Assembly (NCBI GenBank): GCA_041441555.1
Contig: JASDSW010000034.1
Coordinates: forward strand, 1 to 24,834
Direction of reading: 5' to 3'
DNA: 24,834 nt
From: Pseudaeromonas sp041441555
Lineage (GTDB): Bacteria; Pseudomonadota; Gammaproteobacteria; Enterobacterales; Aeromonadaceae
The position numbers and the translations under genes are program-made. The notes beneath the pieces are model-generated. The model saw nothing but the letters and a program-made list of their open reading frames with translations, was not told the DNA's origin and did no database searches. Positions 8,269-16,152 of the stretch are shown in pieces (position 1 is the stretch's first letter; every line of letters starts with the position of its first letter).

Positions 8269-9501
8269 GTGCAAGTTTTTTTGGTCGGAGGAGCGGTTCG
8301 GGATCGCCTGTTGGGGCTACCGGTACGAGAGCGGGATTATGTGGTGGTGGGCGCTCGTGCCGAAGAGCTGCTGGCGCAAGGGTACGAACCGGTTGGCCGA
8401 GACTTTCCGGTCTTCTTGCACCCGCAGAGTCGGGAGGAGTACGCCCTGGCGCGCATCGAGCGCAAACAGGGGCACGGCTATACCGGTTTTGCCTGTTATG
8501 CCGCCCCCGAGGTGACTCTCGAGGAGGATCTGCTACGCCGCGATCTGACCATCAATGCCATCGCCGAGGACGAGTCGGGGCAGCTGCATGATCCCTACGG
8601 CGGTCAGGCCGATCTGGCGGCTCGCCTGCTGCGGCACGTCTCCCCCGCCTTCGGTGAGGATCCGCTGCGCGTGCTGCGGACCGCCCGTTTTGCCGCCCGC
8701 TTTCATGCCCTGGGCTTTCGCGTCGCCGATGAGACCTTGGCGCTGATGCGCCAGATTTCGGCCAGCGGTGAACTCGCTCATCTGACCCCGGAGCGAGTCT
8801 GGAAAGAGCTCGAGAAGGTGCTGAGCAACGACAGCCCCCACATCTTCTTTCAGGTCTTGCGGGAGTGTGGCGCACTGGCCGCCCTGTTCCCCGAGCTCGA
8901 CCGGCTGTTTGGCATCCCGGCTCGCCCCCAGTGGCATCCGGAAGTAGACACCGGGGTGCATGTTCTGATGGCCATCGAGCAGGCGGCCCACTTGAGCGGC
9001 GATCTGGCAGTCCGGTTTGCCACCGTCTGCCACGACTTCGGCAAGGGGCTGACGCCCGCCGATATTCTGCCCAGCCATCACGGTCACGGCGAACGCGGGC
9101 TGCCACTGATCCGCGACTTCTGTCAGCGCTTTCGGGTACCGAACGAGTGTCGGGATCTGGCGCTGCTGGTCAGTGAGTTCCACTCACTGATCCACATCGC
9201 CACCGAGTTACGCACCAGCACCCTGCTGCGGCTGTTCGACAAGATCGATGCCTGGCGCCGCCCGCACCGGCTGGCCCAACTGCTCGACTGCTGCCGGGCC
9301 GACTTTCGGGGACGCCTCGGCTTTGCCGAGCGGGAATATCCGGAGCCCGAGTACGTGGCCGAAGCCTTCGCCGCCGCCTCGGCGGTGCCAATCCAGCCCA
9401 TTCTCGCCGCCGGCTATCGGGGCGAGGCGATCCGCCAGAAGCTGGGACGAGAACGGCAACTGGCCATCCGCGCTGTCCGCGAACGCTGGCTGGATCGCTA
9501 A
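8269..9501 (+). CDS. cca: Multifunctional CCA-adding enzyme (tRNA nucleotidyltransferase)
   Basis: Builds and repairs the 3'-CCA end of tRNAs in the cytoplasm; the gamma-proteobacterial long form also has phosphohydrolase activity in an HD domain. The 410-residue product (E. coli 412) shows GGAVRD (residues 6-11), RRDLTIN, the conserved HVSPAFGEDPLRVLRTARFA segment, and an HD-domain HDFGKG near residue 254. I chose the GTG at 8269-8271 because it aligns with the E. coli start and has AGAGG five bases upstream; upstream in-frame starts add non-conserved residues. One oddity: the metal-binding DxD after GGAVRD reads E-R-D (residues 21-23), so the first aspartate is a glutamate. The gene diverges from exeA and converges with uppP. 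Confidence 0.96.
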   Translation: MQVFLVGGAVRDRLLGLPVRERDYVVVGARAEELLAQGYEPVGRDFPVFLHPQSREEYALARIERKQGHGYTGFACYAAPEVTLEEDLLRRDLTINAIAEDESGQLHDPYGGQADLAARLLRHVSPAFGEDPLRVLRTARFAARFHALGFRVADETLALMRQISASGELAHLTPERVWKELEKVLSNDSPHIFFQVLRECGALAALFPELDRLFGIPARPQWHPEVDTGVHVLMAIEQAAHLSGDLAVRFATVCHDFGKGLTPADILPSHHGHGERGLPLIRDFCQRFRVPNECRDLALLVSEFHSLIHIATELRTSTLLRLFDKIDAWRRPHRLAQLLDCCRADFRGRLGFAEREYPEPEYVAEAFAAASAVPIQPILAAGYRGEAIRQKLGRERQLAIRAVRERWLDR

Positions 9502-9550
9502 GTGCCGCGACGCACTGCCAATGGATGGCTTTACCTAGACGAGTGACACA

Positions 9551-9727
9551 AGAAGGGGCCCTGCGGCCCAATGCCGATCAGATAAGGCAGGGAGTGTTCC
9601 ATGGAGTCAACCGTTGGCGGCAAGGATGCCGCCATCGAGCCCCCAAGGATGGGTTGAAGGCGTGTTGACGGAAGGGAATGTCCCAGCCTTGTCCTTCAGT
9701 GAACGGCATTGCCCTGCGGCCCCTTCT
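9551..9727. repeat. Large imperfect inverted repeat between convergent cca and uppP
   Basis: The arms at 9551-9600 and about 9675-9727 are imperfect inverted copies. The outer 10 bp (AGAAGGGGCC) match exactly, the inner AATGCCG block matches exactly, and the intervening parts are partly alike. Smaller hairpins are nested inside: GGGCC-CTGC-GGCCC near 9556-9570 and GGCGGCA-AGGA-TGCCGCC at 9615-9632. No gene is visible within. The right arm ends about 7 nt from the uppP stop. It may act as a shared transcript end for the two convergent genes or be a small non-coding repeat element. Confidence 0.7.
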
Positions 9728-9733
9728 TCGCTC

Positions 9734-10531
9734 TCAGACGACAAAGATCAGCAGACCGATGCCCAGCAGCACCCGATAGAGGACAAAGGGCCACAGGCCG
9801 ATATGGGCCAACCCCTTGAGGAACAGATGGATCACCAGCAGGGCGCTGGCAAAGGAGACGCAACCACCGATGGCCATCTCACGCCAGGCGACCGCCTCCC
9901 CACTGGTCAGCAGCTTTAGTCCTTCATAACCCGCCGCCATCAGGATCACCGGAATCGACAGCAAAAAGGAGAAGCGGGCCGCCGCCTGCGGCGTGAAGCC
10001 CAAAAATAGCGCCATCGTCATGGTGATGCCGGAACGGGAGGTACCGGGGATCAGGGCCACCGCCTGGGCGCAACCGATGAGCAGAGCCTGCCTGAGCGTC
10101 AGACTGGTCAGTGGATGGCGTTTGTGGCCACGGCAATCGGCCCACCACATCAGCAGACCGAAGCTGATGGTTGAGAAGGCAATCACCACGGCGGCCCGCA
10201 GATGGGCAGCGATCAGATCGTTCAACAGCAACCCCGCCACGCCGGCCGGCAGGGTCGCCACCAGGATAAACCAGGCCACCCGCCCCGGGGCATCGCACTC
10301 GCGAGTCACCAGGGAACGCCCCCAAGCCCGAGTCATCGCCAGCAGATCCTGGCGAAAATAGAGCACCACGGCCAGCAGGGTCCCCAGATGAACGGCCACA
10401 TCGAAGGCAATGCCTTGATCCGGCCAACCCAGCAGTTGAGACGGCAGGATCAGATGGGCGGAGCTGGAGACCGGTAAAAATTCGGTAAGCCCCTGCAGCA
10501 GGGCCAGGATGATCGCATGCAGATCAGACAT
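9734..10531 (-). CDS. uppP: Undecaprenyl-diphosphate phosphatase UppP (BacA)
   Basis: Integral inner-membrane enzyme that dephosphorylates undecaprenyl pyrophosphate, recycling the lipid carrier of peptidoglycan and other envelope polymers; overexpression of the family gives bacitracin resistance. The 265-residue, strongly hydrophobic protein carries both family motifs: EFLPVSSSAHL (17-27) and PGTSRSG (162-168). The ATG at 10529-10531 (MSDLHAII) matches the homologues and has AAGGGA upstream; an in-frame start at 10543 is less likely. The start lies inside the end of folK (8-bp overlap), so it is the last gene of a folB-folK-uppP operon. A large inverted repeat follows its stop. Confidence 0.96.
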   Translation of the reverse strand: MSDLHAIILALLQGLTEFLPVSSSAHLILPSQLLGWPDQGIAFDVAVHLGTLLAVVLYFRQDLLAMTRAWGRSLVTRECDAPGRVAWFILVATLPAGVAGLLLNDLIAAHLRAAVVIAFSTISFGLLMWWADCRGHKRHPLTSLTLRQALLIGCAQAVALIPGTSRSGITMTMALFLGFTPQAAARFSFLLSIPVILMAAGYEGLKLLTSGEAVAWREMAIGGCVSFASALLVIHLFLKGLAHIGLWPFVLYRVLLGIGLLIFVV

Positions 10532-11042
10532 GAGTCCCTTCACTCTCGGGTTGTGGATGCCAGTCCAACTGGACCGGCGTCAGCGGCTGACTCGCCGCAT
10601 CATAACGCTGCCACAGGGAGGAGAGCGTCATCCCCACGACCGGGTGCCAAAAGTCAGGGTTCAGTTCGGCGAAAGGCCGCAGCACGAAGGCACTGGTCAG
10701 GATCTCGGCGCGCGGCAACACCGTCGGGCCATCCAGCACCTGCTGATCGTAACTGAGCAGATCCAGATCCAGGGTCCGGGAGGAGAACTTGCGGGCATCG
10801 GCCGGGCGGCCATGGGCAAACTCCAGTCGCTTGAGCGTGGCCACCACCTGCTCGACGCTGCGTTCGGTTTGCGCCTCCACCACCAGGTTATAGAAGTTGG
10901 CGCCACTGAAACCGACGGCCGCACTCTCGTAGACGCTCGAGAGACGCAGGGCCGCAAACTCAGCCGCCAACGCCTTGATGCCCAACGGCACATGGCGCTT
11001 CGGCTCTATGTTGCTGCCAACCCCGATGTAGATGAGAGCCAT
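10524..11042 (-). CDS. folK: 2-amino-4-hydroxy-6-hydroxymethyldihydropteridine diphosphokinase FolK
   Basis: Transfers pyrophosphate from ATP to the pterin in folate synthesis, the step after FolB. The 172-residue product shows the HPPK features: an N-terminal IYIGVGSNIEPK and the signature RTLDLDLL at about 89-96, with metal-binding D92 and D94. The ATG at 11040-11042 overlaps the folB stop codon as TGATG, and its end overlaps uppP by 8 bp, so the three genes are tightly coupled. In E. coli folK lies elsewhere, next to pcnB; here it sits next to the gene for the preceding enzyme. Confidence 0.95.
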   Translation of the reverse strand: MALIYIGVGSNIEPKRHVPLGIKALAAEFAALRLSSVYESAAVGFSGANFYNLVVEAQTERSVEQVVATLKRLEFAHGRPADARKFSSRTLDLDLLSYDQQVLDGPTVLPRAEILTSAFVLRPFAELNPDFWHPVVGMTLSSLWQRYDAASQPLTPVQLDWHPQPESEGTHV

Positions 11043-11392
11043 CAGGCCTCCCGTACTATCTCGACGCCAACGCCGCGCGCCGCCGCCACCGCCGTAGGTT
11101 TAGTGACCCGCACCCGCACCCGGGGCACCGCAAATTCGCGCAGGATCAGTGCCGCCACCCGCTCTGCCATGGTCTCCACCAGTTCGACCGGCGACTCCTG
11201 CACCAAGGCCGTCACCCGTGAGGCGACACAGGAGTAATCCAACGCTCGCGCCAGATCGTCGGTTTCGCCCGCCGGACGGTTGTCGTAATCCATCTCCAGA
11301 TCGAAGATCAACTTCTGTTTGAGCGACTTTTCCCAGTCGTAGGCCCCGATGGTACAGAGCACCTCTAAACCGGCGATAAACACCTTATCCAT
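11042..11392 (-). CDS. folB: Dihydroneopterin aldolase FolB
   Basis: Cleaves 7,8-dihydroneopterin to hydroxymethyl-dihydropterin and glycolaldehyde in folate synthesis. The 116-residue protein has the usual family length and the conserved GAYDWEK (16-22), Y53, E73 and the catalytic lysine in VTKPTAV (K98). The ATG at 11390-11392 has a strong GAGAGGA just upstream. It is first in folB-folK-uppP and diverges from plsY across a 126-nt gap in which I see no convincing promoter beyond a loose TATGAT at 11452-11457 facing plsY. Confidence 0.95.
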   Translation of the reverse strand: MDKVFIAGLEVLCTIGAYDWEKSLKQKLIFDLEMDYDNRPAGETDDLARALDYSCVASRVTALVQESPVELVETMAERVAALILREFAVPRVRVRVTKPTAVAAARGVGVEIVREA

Positions 11393-11518
11393 TTTTCCTC
11401 TCTCATCTGTTAACCTGCAGAGGTCGAGTCACCGATTTATTCATATGGGGCTATGATCAAACCGCGCTGCGCCGCCGATCTTACCCCACTCCCTGACCAA
11501 GACAACCCTTGAGAGAGC

Positions 11519-12124
11519 ATGACCGCCTTAAGCCTCGCCATGATCATCCTCGCCTACCTGGGCGGCTCCATCTCCAGCGCCGTACTGGTCTGCCGCTGCT
11601 ATGGATTACCGGACCCAAGAGAGAATGGGTCACACAACCCGGGGGCCACCAATGTGCTGCGTCTGGGCGGACGCTCGGCCGCCATCCTGGTGTTCGTGTG
11701 TGATATGAGCAAGGGAACCGTGCCGGTTTATCTGGCCTGGTATCTGGGGATCACCCCCTTCTTCCTCGGCCTCATCGGCGTCGCCTCCTGCCTGGGCCAC
11801 ATGTATCCGCTGTTCTTTCATTTTCAGGGGGGCAAGGGGGTCGCCACGGCACTGGGCACCATGCTGCCTATTGGTCTCGACATGGGAGCCATGATGCTGA
11901 CCACCTGGGTGGTGGTCCTGTTGCTCAGCGGCTATTCGTCGCTGGCGGCTCTGGTCGCCGCCCTGCTGGCACCGCTCTACACCTATTGGCTCAAACCCGA
12001 ATACACCATGCCGGTCGCCATGCTGTGCGCCCTGGTGGTCTACCGTCATCGGGAAAACATCATCCGCCTGCTCAATGGTCAGGAAGACAAGATCTGGCAG
12101 CGCAAAAACAAACGCCGCCCCTGA
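11519..12124 (+). CDS. plsY: Glycerol-3-phosphate acyltransferase PlsY
   Basis: Integral inner-membrane enzyme that transfers the acyl group from acyl-phosphate to glycerol-3-phosphate, the first step of phospholipid synthesis. The 201-residue product is of usual length, with several hydrophobic helices and three family motifs: SHNPGATNVLR (about 38-48), GGKGVAT (about 108-114), and YRHREN near residue 180. The ATG is preceded by GAGAGAG. The neighbours fit the E. coli order folB-plsY (ygiH). It converges with tsaD, with only 30 nt between the stop codons and no clear terminator there. Confidence 0.95.
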   Translation: MTALSLAMIILAYLGGSISSAVLVCRCYGLPDPRENGSHNPGATNVLRLGGRSAAILVFVCDMSKGTVPVYLAWYLGITPFFLGLIGVASCLGHMYPLFFHFQGGKGVATALGTMLPIGLDMGAMMLTTWVVVLLLSGYSSLAALVAALLAPLYTYWLKPEYTMPVAMLCALVVYRHRENIIRLLNGQEDKIWQRKNKRRP

Positions 12125-12154
12125 CGGGACGGCGCTCATCGGCGACGAGGCAGT

Positions 12155-13168
12155 TCACACCGGCGGTAGGCTATCCAGACTCCAGCGCGGTTGCACGCTG
12201 ATCGCCAAATCCACGGTTTGTCCCGCGCGCAGCCGTTGCAAGCCGGCATAGGCGATCATGGCACCATTGTCGGTGCAATATTCCGGACGCGGATAGAAGA
12301 CCTCACCGCCGAGCTCCTTCATCATCACCGCCAATTGTGAGCGCAGCTGCCGGTTGGCGCTCACCCCGCCAGCCATCACCAGTCGCTTGAGGCCAGTCTC
12401 TTTCAAGGCTCGTTTGCACTTGATGGCCAGGGTATCGACCACCGCACTCTCGAACGCATGGGCGATGTCGGCCTTGGTCTGTTCATCGAGTCCTTGAGCA
12501 TGGATGGTGTTAGCGGCAAAGGTCTTCAGACCCGAGAAGCTGAAGTCGAGTCCCGGACGATCAGTCATCGGTCGCGGGAAGACGAAACGGCCCGGAGTGC
12601 CCTGCTCGGCCATCTTGGACAACCGGGCGCCACCGGGATAATCCAGTCCCAGCAGCTTGGCCGTCTTGTCAAAGGCTTCGCCGGCGGCATCATCGATCGA
12701 TTCCCCCAGGATCTGGTAGCGACCGATGCCATCGACCCGCACCAGTAGGGTGTGGCCACCAGAAACCAGCAGGGCCAAGAACGGGAATTCAGGGGCATGA
12801 GCCTCCAGCATGGGGGCCAGCAAGTGCCCCTCCATGTGGTGCACCGCCACGGCCGGCTTGTTCCAGGCCAAAGCCAGGCTGCGACCAATCGTGGCCCCCA
12901 CCAGCAGAGCCCCGACCAACCCCGGGCCGGCGGTATAGGCGATACCATCGATATCGGCAGGGGTGCAGGCCGCCTCCGCCATCGCCGCCTGGATCAGTGG
13001 CAACGTCTTGCGAACATGATCCCGGCTCGCGAGCTCAGGAACCACACCGCCATAATCGGCGTGCAGCTTGACCTGGCTATACAACTGGTGAGAGAGGATC
13101 CCTTGCTGATCGTCGTAGATCGCGATCCCGGTCTCGTCACAGGAACTTTCTATACCTAAAACACGCAT
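12155..13168 (-). CDS. tsaD: tRNA N6-threonylcarbamoyladenosine synthase subunit TsaD
   Basis: Catalytic subunit that transfers the threonylcarbamoyl group to A37 of ANN-decoding tRNAs, working with TsaB and TsaE in the cytoplasm. The 337-residue product equals the E. coli length. Metal-binding H111 and H115 lie in HHMEGHLL, with the N-terminal GIESSCDET and a C-terminal TDNGAMIAYAG. The ATG at 13166-13168 matches the family start, although no good ribosome-binding site is visible (the preceding bases are T-rich then CCCGTC). It diverges from rpsU, as in E. coli. Confidence 0.96.
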   Translation of the reverse strand: MRVLGIESSCDETGIAIYDDQQGILSHQLYSQVKLHADYGGVVPELASRDHVRKTLPLIQAAMAEAACTPADIDGIAYTAGPGLVGALLVGATIGRSLALAWNKPAVAVHHMEGHLLAPMLEAHAPEFPFLALLVSGGHTLLVRVDGIGRYQILGESIDDAAGEAFDKTAKLLGLDYPGGARLSKMAEQGTPGRFVFPRPMTDRPGLDFSFSGLKTFAANTIHAQGLDEQTKADIAHAFESAVVDTLAIKCKRALKETGLKRLVMAGGVSANRQLRSQLAVMMKELGGEVFYPRPEYCTDNGAMIAYAGLQRLRAGQTVDLAISVQPRWSLDSLPPV

Positions 13169-13185
13169 GACGGGAAAAAACCGCT

Positions 13186-13217
13186 GAAAAATTGAGGGCG
13201 GTATGTTACCCTCCGCC
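13186..13217 (-). promoter_or_regulatory. Possible leader hairpin upstream of tsaD
   Basis: On the minus strand 13194-13217 can fold as GAGGG/CCCTC or, alternatively, GGCGG/CCGCC, followed by AATTTTTC. It lies only about 18-50 nt before the tsaD start, so it could be an attenuator-like element or just an AT/GC mosaic. No leader peptide is seen. Confidence 0.25.
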
Positions 13218-13248
13218 GGTTTTTTAAACCAGTCTCTTCTGATAAGGG

Positions 13249-13278
13249 TTTACTTTAGCCGCCCAATCGGATTAGAAT
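13249..13278 (+). promoter_or_regulatory. Candidate sigma-70 promoter for rpsU operon
   Basis: TTTACT (13249-13254) and TAGAAT (13273-13278) are spaced by 18 nt, with an AT-rich stretch including GGTTTTTTAAACC upstream. The predicted start near 13285 gives a leader of about 80 nt before rpsU. I see no LexA-type operator of the kind known upstream of E. coli rpsU. Confidence 0.55.
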
Positions 13279-13364
13279 TTCGCACCATTTTTACTCGGGC
13301 TGCTCGACGCATTCATGGCGTCCGTAGTTAGCCGTAAGATATCTATCTCTGAGGTGAGAGGCAC

Positions 13365-13580
13365 ATGCCAGTAATTAAAGTACGTGAAAACGAGCCATTT
13401 GATGTCGCTCTGCGTCGCTTCAAGCGTTCCTGCGAAAAGGCCGGTATCCTGGCCGACGTTCGTAGCCGTGAGTTCTACGAAAAGCCGACCACGATCCGCA
13501 AGCGCGCCAAGGCTTCTGCCGTTAAGCGTCATGCCAAGAAACTGGCTCGCGAAAACGCTCGTCGTAACCGCCTGTACTAA
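13365..13580 (+). CDS. rpsU: 30S ribosomal protein S21
   Basis: Small-subunit ribosomal protein. The 71-residue, very basic product is of exact family length, begins MPVIKVRENEPFDVALRRFK and ends KKLARENARRNRLY, as in E. coli. A GAGGTGAGAGG lies just before the ATG, giving a strong ribosome-binding site. It is the first gene of the rpsU-yqeY-dnaG-rpoD operon. Confidence 0.98.
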   Translation: MPVIKVRENEPFDVALRRFKRSCEKAGILADVRSREFYEKPTTIRKRAKASAVKRHAKKLARENARRNRLY

Positions 13581-13605
13581 TTCTCGCTGACGGAGTGCCT
13601 CGGCC

Positions 13606-14049
13606 ATGTCTCTGCAAGAACAGTTGAAGAGCGAATTAAAGACGGCGATGCAAGCCAAAGATAAGGCGCGCATCGGTACCATCCGTCTGTTAATGGCCGA
13701 GATTAAACAAAAAGAGGTCGATACCCGCACCGTTCTGGGTGATGAGGAGATCCTTGCCGTACTGACCAAGATGGTCAAACAACGCAAAGACTCCATCAGC
13801 CAGTACGAAGCCGCAGGTCGCCAGGATCTGGCCGATATTGAAGCGGCCGAGATTGTGGTACTGCAAGCCTTTTTGCCTCAACCCTTGAGTGAGGCCGAAA
13901 TCGACACTCTGATTGACAACACAGTGACCCAACTTGCAGCCAGTGGCATGCAAGACATGGGCAAGGTGATGAATGCACTCCGCCCCCAACTCCAGGGGCG
14001 AGCTGATATGGGTGCCGTCAGTGCCAAGATTAAGGCCCGTCTGGCTTAA
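13606..14049 (+). CDS. yqeY: GatB/YqeY domain-containing protein
   Basis: A 147-residue cytoplasmic protein of the YqeY family, related to the tRNA-binding tail domain of the GatB subunit of amidotransferases. Its cellular role is not established. The sequence is full-length and typical: an N-terminal helical part with SELKTAMQAKDKARIGTIRLL, then EAAEIVVLQAFLPQPLSEAEI and a C-terminal GKVMNALRPQLQGRADMG. It lies 25 nt after rpsU on the same strand. E. coli lacks a gene at this place; many other gamma-proteobacteria carry yqeY between rpsU and dnaG. Confidence 0.93.
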   Translation: MSLQEQLKSELKTAMQAKDKARIGTIRLLMAEIKQKEVDTRTVLGDEEILAVLTKMVKQRKDSISQYEAAGRQDLADIEAAEIVVLQAFLPQPLSEAEIDTLIDNTVTQLAASGMQDMGKVMNALRPQLQGRADMGAVSAKIKARLA

Positions 14050-14076
14050 TCATTCCTATCAGACGTTTCGAGCATG

Positions 14077-14112
14077 AGCCGCGCATCCTGGGATAGCGCG
14101 GCTTATTTATTT
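14077..14112 (+). terminator. Internal terminator between yqeY and dnaG
   Basis: AGCCGCGC (14077-14084) pairs perfectly with GCGCGGCT (14096-14103), with an inner ATCC/GGAT extension, and is followed by TTATTTATTTG. It resembles the attenuating terminator between rpsU and dnaG in E. coli, which keeps primase expression well below that of S21. Confidence 0.75.
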
Positions 14113-14192
14113 GTGCGACCTTATCCGCCTGAGGTCGATCAGCGAGTTCACTGATCCATTCCGCGACCAACCACCCAACGAGCAGACCCGAC

Positions 14193-15965
14193 ATGGCAGG
14201 CAAGATCCCCCAATCCTTCATCGATGAGCTGCTGGCTCGCACCGATATCGTTGAACTGATCGACAGTCGCGTGCGCTTGAAGAAGGCAGGCAAGAATTAT
14301 CAGGCCTGCTGCCCGTTCCATAACGAAAAAAGCCCCTCCTTTTCGGTCAGTCCAGAGAAGCAGTTCTATCACTGCTTCGGTTGCGGAGCCCATGGCAATG
14401 CCATCGGCTTCCTGATGGAGTACGACGGCCTGAACTTCCCGGATGCCATCGACGATCTAGCCGGTCAACTCGGCCTGAGCGTGCCTCGTGAAGAGAATGG
14501 CGGTCATGGATCTGCTCAGCCGGCTCCGGTCATCAGCGCCGACCAGTACCAGTTGATGGAGCAGGCCAGCCGTTTCTTCCAAGGGGAACTGCGTCAATCG
14601 TCCGCCGCCATCGATTACCTCAAGGGGCGCGGCCTGAGCGGTGAGATCGTCAAAAAATATGGCATCGGCTACGCACCAGCCGGCTGGGATGGATTGCGAC
14701 AACGCCTGGCTCGTACCCGCGAACAGGAACAACAGCTGGTGACACTTGGCATGCTGATCCAGAAGGATAACGGCGGCAGCTATGACCGTTTTCGCGACCG
14801 CATCATGTTCCCAATCCGCGATCGTCGCGGTCGCATCATCGGCTTTGGCGGCCGCGTGCTCGGTGACGGGACGCCCAAATATCTAAACTCTCCCGAGACC
14901 CCCATCTTCCATAAGGGAAAAGAGCTGTTCGGCTTGTATGAGGTCAAGGAGGCGCAACGCAACCCGGCGCGCATCCTCATCGTCGAAGGCTATATGGATG
15001 TGGTGGCATTGGCTCAGTACGGCATCGATTACGCCGTCGCATCGCTGGGAACAGCAACCACCAGCGATCACATGCAGCTGCTGTTTCGCACCGCGCCAGA
15101 GATCATCTGTTGCTATGACGGTGACAATGCCGGCCGTGAAGCCGCCTGGCGCGCCCTGGAAAATGCCCTGCCCGGACTGCAGGATGGCCGCGAATTGAAA
15201 TTTGCCTTTCTGCCTCAGGAGCACGACCCAGACTCGTTTGTCCGCGCCCATGGCCGCGAGGCATTCGAAGAATATCTGAACCAGGCACAGCCGTTCAGCG
15301 ATTTCCTGTTTGAACGCCTGGCCCGCGATCTGAACCTCTCCGGTGAGGCCGGACAGAATGAGCTGGCCAACAAGGCCGTAGCCCTGATCCGCCGGGTGCC
15401 GGAAGGCTTCACGCGCGAAGGGTTGATCACCAAGCTATCCCAACAGCTACGTTGGGGCGAGAACGAGCGGCGTCTGCGCGACATCTTCGCTCGTCAGGAA
15501 AAAGAGGAGCAGCAACCTGAAGCACCTACATCTCGGAACAACAAGATCAAGCTGACCCCGGTCCGCCGTGCCATCGCCCTGGTGGTGCAGCACCCTCAGA
15601 TTGCCGCCCAACTGCCACCGCTTCCGCATGAGTTGTTGGGGTTGCGGGAGCCCGGCATCGGTTTCTTGCTGCAGTTGCTGACGCTGCTGCACGGTCACCC
15701 CATGACCACGGGCCAGTTGCTGGAGCAGTGGCGCGGCACCAAGGAGGGGGAAGGGCTGGCCCGGCTGGCGGCACTGGATGAGATCACCGCCGGCGAGAAC
15801 ATTCTCGAAGAGCTCGAAGACACCTGTGCCTATCTCATCGATCTGTTTTTGCAACAGCGGATGGCCGACCTGCAGAATAAGGCCAGCAATGGCGGTCTGA
15901 GCCCGGAGGAAAAACAGGAGCTGCTCCTGCTCCTGAGCGAGACCAAACAAAAAAATAATGGGTAA
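14193..15965 (+). CDS. dnaG: DNA primase DnaG
   Basis: Synthesises RNA primers for DNA replication at the fork, recruited by DnaB helicase. The 590-residue product (E. coli 581) has the CHC2 zinc finger with C40, H43, C61 and C64, and a Toprim catalytic core beginning at VEGYMD (E265), with a later CCYDGDNAGREAA. The C-terminal helicase-binding domain runs from about 450. The ATG at 14193 gives the usual start (MAGKIPQSFIDELL), although its ribosome-binding site is weak, consistent with low expression. It follows an internal terminator and precedes rpoD after about 250 nt. Confidence 0.98.
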   Translation: MAGKIPQSFIDELLARTDIVELIDSRVRLKKAGKNYQACCPFHNEKSPSFSVSPEKQFYHCFGCGAHGNAIGFLMEYDGLNFPDAIDDLAGQLGLSVPREENGGHGSAQPAPVISADQYQLMEQASRFFQGELRQSSAAIDYLKGRGLSGEIVKKYGIGYAPAGWDGLRQRLARTREQEQQLVTLGMLIQKDNGGSYDRFRDRIMFPIRDRRGRIIGFGGRVLGDGTPKYLNSPETPIFHKGKELFGLYEVKEAQRNPARILIVEGYMDVVALAQYGIDYAVASLGTATTSDHMQLLFRTAPEIICCYDGDNAGREAAWRALENALPGLQDGRELKFAFLPQEHDPDSFVRAHGREAFEEYLNQAQPFSDFLFERLARDLNLSGEAGQNELANKAVALIRRVPEGFTREGLITKLSQQLRWGENERRLRDIFARQEKEEQQPEAPTSRNNKIKLTPVRRAIALVVQHPQIAAQLPPLPHELLGLREPGIGFLLQLLTLLHGHPMTTGQLLEQWRGTKEGEGLARLAALDEITAGENILEELEDTCAYLIDLFLQQRMADLQNKASNGGLSPEEKQELLLLLSETKQKNNG

Positions 15966-15978
15966 TCACCTTATTGGG

Positions 15979-16008
15979 CTTGTAATCCCCCCCCATACCC
16001 CCTATATC
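15979..16008 (+). promoter_or_regulatory. Candidate heat-shock (sigma-32) or sigma-70 promoter for rpoD
   Basis: CTTGTAA (15979-15985), 13 nt, then CCCCTATAT (15999-16007) resembles the sigma-32 pattern CTTGAA-N13-CCCCATNT. The same bases also read as TTGTAA-N17-TATATC, a moderate sigma-70 match. E. coli rpoD is known to have a heat-shock promoter within dnaG; here the site lies just after the dnaG stop. Confidence 0.5.
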
Positions 16009-16066
16009 ATACGCACGCCCGGCTCAACGGGAACATCGAAGCAAATTGAAGATAACAGCAAAACAG

Positions 16067-16110
16067 AGACCGCATCGCCTGGCTCACAGCCTTAGGCCAC
16101 GGTCTTTTTA
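16067..16110 (+). terminator. Terminator-like hairpin between dnaG and rpoD
   Basis: AGACCG (16067-16072) pairs with CGGTCT (16100-16105), and an inner CCTGGCT/AGCC...AGG stem is nested inside. A T-run (16105-16109) follows. The outer stem is short, so it may be a partial terminator that lets some dnaG transcripts reach rpoD. Confidence 0.5.
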
Positions 16111-16152
16111 CGCATTCATCATGGTCAACGTGCAAAACTGGTCGATTTTTAG

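Noticed and set aside
13169..13364. LexA operator upstream of rpsU, as known in E. coli
   Set aside because: No CTGT-N8-ACAG pattern could be found in the tsaD-rpsU gap.
13272..13796. 174-codon minus-strand frame across rpsU and yqeY
   Set aside because: Antisense to two conserved genes with strong ribosome-binding sites or family matches; no domain seen.
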